NCBI GenBank assembly: GCA_024405255.1 | Contig: JAKSOY010000173.1 | Span: forward strand, 1-9,476 | Source of the DNA: Kiritimatiellia bacterium | GTDB taxonomy: Bacteria; Verrucomicrobiota; Kiritimatiellia; RFP12; UBA1067 | Length of the DNA stretch: 9,476 bases | Reading direction: 5' to 3' | The notes under the pieces: generated by a model | The model's input: only the letters and a program-made list of their open reading frames with translations | Told to the model about the DNA's origin: nothing | Database searches by the model: none | Translations under genes and position numbers: made by a program | Part shown: positions 4,673 to 9,476 of the stretch, in pieces | How positions within the stretch are numbered: position 1 is the stretch's first letter | Layout: each line of letters begins with the position of its first letter

Positions 4673-5463
4673 TGCAATCCAGATTTGGAGCGCTTATCGC
4701 CGATCCAACGACTGCTGCGAAACTGCTTGCGGATAAACTGGAGTTTACGGACGCACGGAAGGTGGCGGATGGGCTGTGGTGGCTCGGATGCTACCACGGG
4801 CGTGCGTTCTACTACGCGGACAAGCCGACAGAGAACTTGCGTGAGCGGCTTCAGCTCGATCGACACGCAGTCTTCATTGTTGGGGATGTCGACGCCGGCT
4901 TTAGGGATTATCCCGAACAGTGTGTCCGTCGGGGACGATCCCTTGCGGACATCCTGCGGTTTGGGTGCAACGGCGAGATGCTGCTCGATGAGGAGGAGAT
5001 TGACCGTCTTGCGCCGAAACGCACGACGGGCATCCTTTGTGGACGACGCGGAGGTAATAGCGTCCGTGCCATTCGCATTGGAGAATGGCAGCGTTTCGTT
5101 CAGTGGTGGTATGCGCAGTTACGCGAGGAAGGGAATGCTCGCCGTCCGTCTTGGAAGGAGATTCAGGATTGGTTTCACACCAAGTCCTGCCCCTCGGTTC
5201 GACGTGACAAGTCCGGAATCCGCACTCTGATGCGGGATATAAAGGTGCTGACGAAGAGGGACGGTAGGGACGCGAAATGGTGGTCGAGAGACTTCACTCT
5301 CCTCTGGAACAAGATGGATGATTTCTCATTCGTCTTGAAGTACGGCGACCATTCTCTTGCGGACTGTGCCACGGCGGTGATCTCGCATACTCCTCGTGGC
5401 TACGCTGCTGCACACATCGGCCAGCTATCGGGAGGCCATAACGCCTACCAGTCTGCGTGCTGA
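4672..5463 (+). CDS. Protein of unknown function, second gene of a coupled pair
   Basis: A 263-aa protein starting at ATG 4672, behind the good ribosome binding site GAGGAGGTG that lies in the end of the upstream gene. A TTG three bases earlier is possible but less likely. No family is recognised. Visible features are a compact N-terminal half with DGLWWLGCYHGRAFYYAD and the strand-like HAVFIVGDVDAGF, and an acidic EEEIDRLAPKR stretch. Then comes a C-terminal half rich in Trp and basic residues (WQRFVQWWYAQLR, SWKEIQDWFHTKS, GIRTLMRDIKVLTKR) that looks like a winged-helix or other helical DNA-binding domain. No membrane segment or signal peptide is seen. The unit ends in a clear terminator 38 bases downstream, so the pair is a self-contained operon. 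Confidence 0.7.
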   Translation: MQSRFGALIADPTTAAKLLADKLEFTDARKVADGLWWLGCYHGRAFYYADKPTENLRERLQLDRHAVFIVGDVDAGFRDYPEQCVRRGRSLADILRFGCNGEMLLDEEEIDRLAPKRTTGILCGRRGGNSVRAIRIGEWQRFVQWWYAQLREEGNARRPSWKEIQDWFHTKSCPSVRRDKSGIRTLMRDIKVLTKRDGRDAKWWSRDFTLLWNKMDDFSFVLKYGDHSLADCATAVISHTPRGYAAAHIGQLSGGHNAYQSAC

Positions 5464-5500
5464 CGGATGGAGTCTCGTGATCGGGGCTGAAATTCCATCA

Positions 5501-5539
5501 GACCCGCAAGATTTTAACATCCTGCGGGTCGTTTTCTTT
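5501..5539 (+). terminator. Intrinsic terminator of the 4466-5463 operon
   Basis: GACCCGCA at 5501-5508 pairs with TGCGGGTC at 5523-5530, followed by GTTTTCTTT. It is almost the same sequence as the terminator at 6025-6064, including the AACATCCTGCGGGTC arm. Confidence 0.85.
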
Positions 5540-5560
5540 GTTCCCGGTTGCTGAGGGGCC

Positions 5561-5590
5561 TTGCACATTTGCCTGTGGGTGTGATAGAAT
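5561..5590 (+). promoter_or_regulatory. Sigma-70-type promoter for the small-protein unit
   Basis: TTGCAC (5561-5566), an 18-bp spacer, and TAGAAT (5585-5590) with TG upstream, followed by ACGCGCC. The spacer length and discriminator match the promoter at 3987-4016. It is the only candidate before the gene at 5836. Confidence 0.65.
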
Positions 5591-5596
5591 ACGCGC

Positions 5597-5835
5597 CGTC
5601 GGGAAGATGGAACTTTTATAGGTTCATTAATGTCTTTCCCGTGCCCGGCCCGAATGCGATTTTGGCCGTTGGTTGTGCCCGTGGGCCGCTGACGGCAGAC
5701 AGCGTACCAGTTGCTCCTCATCTGTGAGGATATGTTTCAGGACTGCGGATAAGACCTTGACAAGAAACGCCTGGCCGGTGAAACAAGAAGAACGCCATTT
5801 TAGTGCGTTCACATGGCTCAACAAGGAGGATGAGC
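5597..5835 (+). other. Structured 5' leader of the 52-aa protein gene
   Basis: About 240 bases lie between the expected transcription start and the gene. Hairpins visible include GGGAAGA near 5600 with TCTTTCCC near 5633-5640, enclosing GAAC/GTTC; TCCTCA/TGAGGA with a TCTG loop near 5715-5730; and GAACGC/GCGTTC near 5790-5811. No gene with a ribosome binding site is seen inside. A leader longer than the coding region it serves suggests regulation at the RNA level. Confidence 0.45.
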
Positions 5836-5994
5836 ATGAAGAAGATCATCGTCAAAGAAGAGATTGTCGTTTGTGTGCGGGAGCGCAGGACGAGTTTTCT
5901 CTACGGGTGGTTCAGCAAACTGGCATACTTGCTCTGCTGCTGCGTGGTGAAGGAACTTGTCTCTTTCTTCTTTGCGAAGCTTCACGGAGAATAA
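5836..5994 (+). CDS. Small hydrophobic protein, possible membrane peptide
   Basis: A 52-aa protein: a charged N-terminal part (MKKIIVKEEIVVCVRERR) followed by a hydrophobic, aromatic segment YGWFSKLAYLLCCCVVKEL and VSFFFAKLHGE. The start at 5836 is chosen because AAGGAGGA lies five bases upstream; an in-frame ATG at 5803 has no such site. The hydrophobic stretch contains single Lys residues, so it could be one membrane helix or an amphipathic membrane-binding helix, and a CCC run stands out. The transcript is monocistronic, with its own promoter, a long leader and its own terminator. Size and context recall type I toxin peptides or small membrane regulators, but no family is recognised and no antisense RNA can be shown. 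Confidence 0.6.
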   Translation: MKKIIVKEEIVVCVRERRTSFLYGWFSKLAYLLCCCVVKELVSFFFAKLHGE

Positions 5995-6024
5995 GTCCGG
6001 ACGACACCCTTGACTGATGTCACG

Positions 6025-6064
6025 GACCCGCAGGAATTCAACATCCTGCGGGTCATTTTCTTTT
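6025..6064 (+). terminator. Intrinsic terminator of the small-protein unit
   Basis: GACCCGCAGGA at 6025-6035 pairs perfectly with TCCTGCGGGTC at 6044-6054 (11 bp), followed by ATTTTCTTTT. It is a near copy of the terminator at 5501-5539. Confidence 0.9.
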
Positions 6065-6095
6065 GGCGTCTTGCCGATAATGCGGAGTGCCCTCG

Positions 6096-6125
6096 TTGAC
6101 GCGGGGAATGGTGAAATGGTATCAT
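6096..6125 (+). promoter_or_regulatory. Sigma-70-type promoter upstream of the SUMF1-fold gene
   Basis: TTGACG (6096-6101), an 18-bp spacer and TATCAT (6120-6125) with TGG upstream. Same architecture as the two promoters before it. The transcript would carry a leader of about 207 nt before the ATG at 6339. Confidence 0.6.
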
Positions 6126-6179
6126 TTTCCGTGTCGAGAAAACGCGATAAACAATTTATTGCATTTCCGAGATTGGTCG

Positions 6180-6283
6180 TTGCATGAAAACCTGGAAAGT
6201 TTACAACACGGCAGTCGCGGAGGTGTGCCATCTGGCACGCCTCGCGCTGTGTTGTTGGCGGGCTTTTCCAGGGCCTCATGCAA
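6180..6283 (+). other. Long imperfect hairpin in the leader (inverted repeat of about 104 bp)
   Basis: Successive arms pair in register: TTGCATGA 6180-6187 with TCATGCAA 6276-6283; CCTGGAAAG 6191-6199 with CTTTTCCAGG 6263-6272; ACAACACGGC 6203-6212 with GCTGTGTTGT 6246-6255; GAGGTGTGCC 6220-6229 with GGCACGCCTC 6234-6243 around an ATCT loop. More than 35 base pairs form, with G-U pairs rather than mismatches at some positions, which favours function as RNA. A small inverted-repeat mobile element (MITE-like) is the alternative. Confidence 0.75.
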
Positions 6284-6308
6284 GCACAGCCGAGGCCGTG
6301 CCTTTTTA
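6284..6308 (+). terminator. Intrinsic terminator inside the leader, possible attenuator
   Basis: GCACAGC 6284-6290 and GCCGTGC 6295-6301 pair (one mismatch) around CGAG, followed by CTTTTT. It begins at the base after the long hairpin and 30 bases before the gene. A competing pairing, GGCCTC 6272-6277 with GAGGCC 6292-6297, uses parts of both hairpins, so a switch between two states is possible. Confidence 0.55.
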
Positions 6309-6338
6309 GTTGATTTAAGGGATAAGAAGAGGAAAGAT

Positions 6339-8402
6339 ATGAAGAAACAAATGATTGCGATGGTGGCTGTTGGGCTGCTTGGGGCGAATGCCTTTGCGGG
6401 CGATCCGGGCGGGGTGCCGGGGTTTGCCGAGGCGACGTTCAGTTCGGCGACGCTCGACACGACGAGCGAGATTGTGGCGAATGTCTCGCGCTTGACCTGT
6501 ACGCCGAATCTGTACACGCAGTATTTCGGACAGTACACGACGGTCGGTGCACGGGCGTACATGTACCTCGAAGGTGGCGTCACCTACAACTTCAGGTATT
6601 ACTATCGCTATGCGTATGCGACGTTGATCATCAACGGGCTGACGGTGTTGAGCAAGGGGACATCCTCTTCGACATCAAAATCGGCGGACTTTACACCGGT
6701 TGCGAGCGATTGGTATCCAATCGAACTTCGCGCCGGATGCGAAGGGTCGAATGGCGGCATTTATTCGTCATCGTATTACGGGCTTCAGTGGAAGAAAGCG
6801 ACAGAGTCATCCTATTCCAATTTCGCTGATCCGGGCGATGGCTCGATCTTCAAGACGGGTTTTCTTTCGACACTTCACTTCAAGGAAACGTCCCCAGTCA
6901 TTCTTTCCTCCGCCATTCGGGCGAATGATCCGACGATTCTTGATGTCACGTATATGGTGACAAGCGACAAGCCGACTGTCAATGTGCGGGCGCTGGCGTT
7001 TGAGAACGGAGAGCGAAACTTCTTCTTTGTGGTGCGTCCGACGGCATTCGTGAAGGATGCTGACGGCAACGAGACGGCGCAGAACATCGGCGACGGCATC
7101 GAGGCGAATGTCGAGCACAAGCTCGCGTGGAAGGTCTCGCAGGACTGGAAGACCGATCTCGCCAAGGCCAAGTTCGAGATTCTGACCTCCGAAATGGGCA
7201 CCTTGCCGATGGAGTGGATCAACATCCCCGCGACGAAGAAGAACGGGTCGTTCACGGTCTCGTACGGCACACAGAAAACCGAGGATGTCTTTAACGCGAT
7301 GCTCTGGTACTATGCGAGCGGTGCGGAAGACCTTATGCTCGACAATGGTTATCTGACGGCAACGAATCATGTCACATTAGCCGATGGTGCACCGCTTGTG
7401 TCTCGCACGGAGATCCCCTACGCTGGCCGTTTGAATGTGATCGAGTACATCTACGACAAGATGGGCTACGGAATCCTGAACGGCGTGATTCAGGAATACG
7501 CCCGCCGTGCGACGCGCAAGGAGCTGATTCCGGGCGGTGTGGCGATCTATGCCTACAAGCGCAAGGATGCTCCGTCACAAATCTATCTTGGGGAGAAGAA
7601 GTATTGCGTGATCGATGTTTCGGCTGGCGAGAATGCCACGAGCTATCCCGTCACCTACCTTGACAGTGCCCCGACGGCGGGCTGGGGCGATGAGTACAAG
7701 ACGACGAAAATCGTCCTCCGCCGCATCGAGCCGGGAACATTCAACATGAGCGGACGCACAACGACGCTGACCAAGCCCTACTACATGGGCGTTTTTCCCG
7801 TCACGCAGAAGCAGTATCAGCTCGTCACGGGCAGCGATCCGTCGTATTACAAGGGCGATATGCGCCCGGTCGAGAATGTTTCGTGGAACATGATTCGTGG
7901 CAATTCGTCGACCTACAACTGGCCGACGGTAAAGACTGTCGATGCGAACTCGTTTGTCGGGCGTATTCAGGCGCGAACTGGGTTTTCCTTTGACCTGCCG
8001 ACCGAGGCGCAGTGGGAGTATGCGTGTCGTGCTGGAACGACAGGGAATTACAACAACGGAAGTGACTGTAATCTCTTGGGGCGAATTCGTGATACGCAAA
8101 AAGACCTTCGTGGAGGATTCTTGGAACATACGATCGTCGGTCAGTACTTGTCGAACGACTGGGGCTTGTATGATATGCATGGTGAGGTTCACGAGTGGTG
8201 TCTTGATTGGTATGAAGAGATTGATACGCAAGTGACTGCGAGTGATCCGATTGGGGCTGCCTCTGGCTATGGCCGGATTTGGCGCAGCTATTCCTGGGCT
8301 GGCATTAACTCCTACGATGCGAGATCTGGCGCGCGCCACGACTCTGATCCGTCGATCAGGGACGGTGGCTTCCGCCTCGGCAGGACCCTTGGAAACGAAT
8401 AA
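6339..8402 (+). CDS. Secreted PA14-like / SUMF1 (FGE-sulfatase fold) protein
   Basis: A 687-aa protein. The start at 6339 is chosen for the GAGGAAAG site before it and because the first residues form a signal peptide, KKQMIAMVAVGLLGANAFA, likely cut before GDPGG. Frame upstream of this ATG (to 6087) runs through the leader hairpin and terminator and is not protein-like. Residues about 24-165 look like a PA14-type beta domain (FTPVASDWYPIELRAG, then a WKKA strand and FADPGDGSIF). The middle (about 170-450) is beta-rich. From about 457 a SUMF1 domain follows: RRIEPGTFNMSG, YYMGVFPVTQKQYQLVTG, LPTEAQWEYACRAG (from 553), GLYDMHGEVHEWCLDWY (609-625) and an RDGGFRLGR ending. The two catalytic cysteines of true formylglycine-generating enzymes (expected in the WRSYSW-to-SGAR region near 649-666) are absent, so an enzyme role is unlikely; a surface binding role is inferred. 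Confidence 0.85.
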   Translation: MKKQMIAMVAVGLLGANAFAGDPGGVPGFAEATFSSATLDTTSEIVANVSRLTCTPNLYTQYFGQYTTVGARAYMYLEGGVTYNFRYYYRYAYATLIINGLTVLSKGTSSSTSKSADFTPVASDWYPIELRAGCEGSNGGIYSSSYYGLQWKKATESSYSNFADPGDGSIFKTGFLSTLHFKETSPVILSSAIRANDPTILDVTYMVTSDKPTVNVRALAFENGERNFFFVVRPTAFVKDADGNETAQNIGDGIEANVEHKLAWKVSQDWKTDLAKAKFEILTSEMGTLPMEWINIPATKKNGSFTVSYGTQKTEDVFNAMLWYYASGAEDLMLDNGYLTATNHVTLADGAPLVSRTEIPYAGRLNVIEYIYDKMGYGILNGVIQEYARRATRKELIPGGVAIYAYKRKDAPSQIYLGEKKYCVIDVSAGENATSYPVTYLDSAPTAGWGDEYKTTKIVLRRIEPGTFNMSGRTTTLTKPYYMGVFPVTQKQYQLVTGSDPSYYKGDMRPVENVSWNMIRGNSSTYNWPTVKTVDANSFVGRIQARTGFSFDLPTEAQWEYACRAGTTGNYNNGSDCNLLGRIRDTQKDLRGGFLEHTIVGQYLSNDWGLYDMHGEVHEWCLDWYEEIDTQVTASDPIGAASGYGRIWRSYSWAGINSYDARSGARHDSDPSIRDGGFRLGRTLGNE

Positions 8403-8433
8403 CGCGGAAGCACAACCCGAGCAGACGTGGATT

Positions 8434-9476
8434 ATGAAGATCAGCGCATCGAAACTTCACACCTTGTTAATTGCGGGTGAGAATGCCGCGATTGAGTACA
8501 AGCGTTGCGGCGAGGGGGTGAAAGCATACGGTTTGTATTTCGCGGCTCTGCTTCTGTTGTCCTTCGCGGCTTTGGCGGATGTGGTGAATGTCTATGAGGA
8601 AACGGAGTGCGGCGGCGAGATGGTGCGCATTGACGAACGGGCGCTGGAGACAGGGCAGAAGTATGATACGGGCGCGGCACCCGCGGTGAGTGGCTGGATC
8701 TTCACGCACTGGACGATTTCGACGACACAGGACTTCGCGGATCGTGACGAATGGGGACGGGCGTTGGATGTGACGCCCTTTGATCTCTACGAGAGTACCA
8801 CGCTCACGGCGCATTACTTACCGGTGGCGCAGGATTCCGACGGCGACGGTGTGGCGGACGGTTCTGAGATTTACTGGTATGGTGATTTGAGCCAAGGAGC
8901 GGCGTCCGACACGGACGGTGACGGGATCACGTTCGCGGAGGAACTGGCCCGCGGCACGAATCCGATCATGGCCGAGTCAGTCGATGCCGGGCCTGTCGCC
9001 TGGATCGCGGGTGTGGAGTGGTTGTTCAATCCGAACAACTACGGGACGATCACGATCCGCAGCGAGCCGGAAGGGGCTCTTTTCCCGACATCAAGCGAAG
9101 TGTATCGTCCGGGAACTCGGGTCTCGACCCTTGATGCTGGTGTTTATGATCCCGAAATGACGACATTTGCCTACTGGTCGTTCAACGGTGAGCGTCTTGC
9201 CGACGAATGGGGACGCGCGGAGTCTGGGAAAGAGATAGTTACGGACGGTTCTCCGCTGACCATTGTCGCGTATGCGGTCCGCGACTACGAGACGCGGATG
9301 AAGCTCTACTGGTACGGCAGAACAGATGTCGAGATGACAAGCGACACGGACGGTGACGGCGTTTCGTTCGCCGATGAACTTGTCCGAGGGACGAATCCGC
9401 TGATGGCCGAAACGAAGGACGAGGGACCTGTCAGGACGACCGACGGTGAACTTTGGCAGTACAATCCCTACGACTA
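8434..9476 (+). CDS. Secreted protein with DxDGDG repeats and an AlbA_2-like N-terminal remnant (3' end outside window)
   Basis: The frame opens at ATG 8434 and runs off the right edge (347 codons seen). Residues 1-28 (SKLHTLLIAGENAAIEYKRC and nearby) match the start of Schlafen/AlbA_2 ATP-binding proteins, then stop abruptly. Residues about 29-48 (VKAYGLYFAALLLLSFAALA) form a normal signal peptide, so the original gene may have started at GTG 8518. The mature part has Ca-binding-like loops DSDGDG (134-139), DTDGDG (159-164) and DTDGDG (304-309). A long unit is repeated: IYWYG...DTDGDGITFAEELARGTNP from 146, and LYWYG...DTDGDGVSFADELVRGTNP from 291. A shorter block ending DEWGRA occurs twice between them. 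These are features of secreted cell-surface proteins; TSP3- or dockerin-like loops are the nearest known type. The ribosome binding site before 8434 is poor. Confidence 0.7.
   Translation, partial: MKISASKLHTLLIAGENAAIEYKRCGEGVKAYGLYFAALLLLSFAALADVVNVYEETECGGEMVRIDERALETGQKYDTGAAPAVSGWIFTHWTISTTQDFADRDEWGRALDVTPFDLYESTTLTAHYLPVAQDSDGDGVADGSEIYWYGDLSQGAASDTDGDGITFAEELARGTNPIMAESVDAGPVAWIAGVEWLFNPNNYGTITIRSEPEGALFPTSSEVYRPGTRVSTLDAGVYDPEMTTFAYWSFNGERLADEWGRAESGKEIVTDGSPLTIVAYAVRDYETRMKLYWYGRTDVEMTSDTDGDGVSFADELVRGTNPLMAETKDEGPVRTTDGELWQYNPYD

Noticed and set aside
5673..6017. A 114-codon frame overlapping the 52-aa protein gene
   Set aside because: It lacks a ribosome binding site, runs through leader hairpins, and is rich in Arg, Cys and Ser without a pattern. 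The frame at 5836 has a perfect site.
6087..6338. An N-terminal extension of the SUMF1-fold protein
   Set aside because: This stretch contains a promoter, the long hairpin and a terminator. The signal peptide and ribosome binding site place the start at 6339.
7575..8339. A minus-strand open frame of 254 codons opposite the SUMF1 domain
   Set aside because: The + strand carries clear SUMF1 motifs over the same bases; the reverse frame has no recognisable motif.

Overview
The window reads as chromosomal accessory DNA from an uncultured gut or rumen bacterium of the PVC group, most likely Kiritimatiellae or another Verrucomicrobiota lineage. This is an inference from gene style: a Gfo/Idh/MocA oxidoreductase, secreted SUMF1-fold proteins, secreted Ca-binding-repeat proteins, and small toxin-antitoxin-like pairs. 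No rRNA, tRNA or CRISPR array is visible. Almost every credible gene is on the + strand.

Left part (1-3900). After the 3' end of a GC-rich oxidoreductase gene come three toxin-antitoxin-like modules: DUF3791/DUF3990/third gene (578-1494), a small antitoxin-like protein plus a GNAT acetyltransferase (1860-2672), and DUF4160/DUF2442 (3064-3594). They alternate with copies of one dispersed element of about 260-300 bp (A, a 3' remnant, 455-509; B, 1504-1800; C, 2683-2958; D, 3608-3870), all in the same orientation. The element is a highly structured RNA. Its stems survive while their sequences change between copies (covariation), and one peripheral hairpin is swapped completely. Its layout and several sequence blocks resemble, from memory, the HEARO/omega-RNA family of IscB nucleases, yet no IscB gene is present. 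The alternation of orphan omega-RNA-like elements with toxin-antitoxin cassettes is the most interesting thing in the window. The DUF3990 toxin-like gene is broken by a frameshift and apparent short deletion.

Middle part (3870-6064). Element D is followed at once by an intrinsic terminator. Two transcription units follow, each with a promoter (18-bp spacer, extended -10, CGC-rich discriminator), a long structured leader, a short coding part and one of two near-identical terminators. The first carries two translationally coupled genes of unknown function (4466-5463). The second carries a 52-aa hydrophobic protein (5836-5994).

Right part (6096-9476). A third promoter leads into a leader that folds into a hairpin of about 104 nt followed by an intrinsic terminator, upstream of a 687-aa secreted protein with a PA14-like N-terminus and a SUMF1/FGE-fold C-terminus that lacks the catalytic cysteines. 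The last gene, cut by the window edge, encodes a secreted protein with repeated DxDGDG units. Its reading frame begins with about 28 codons that look like the start of a Schlafen/AlbA_2 protein, suggesting a gene fusion or remnant.
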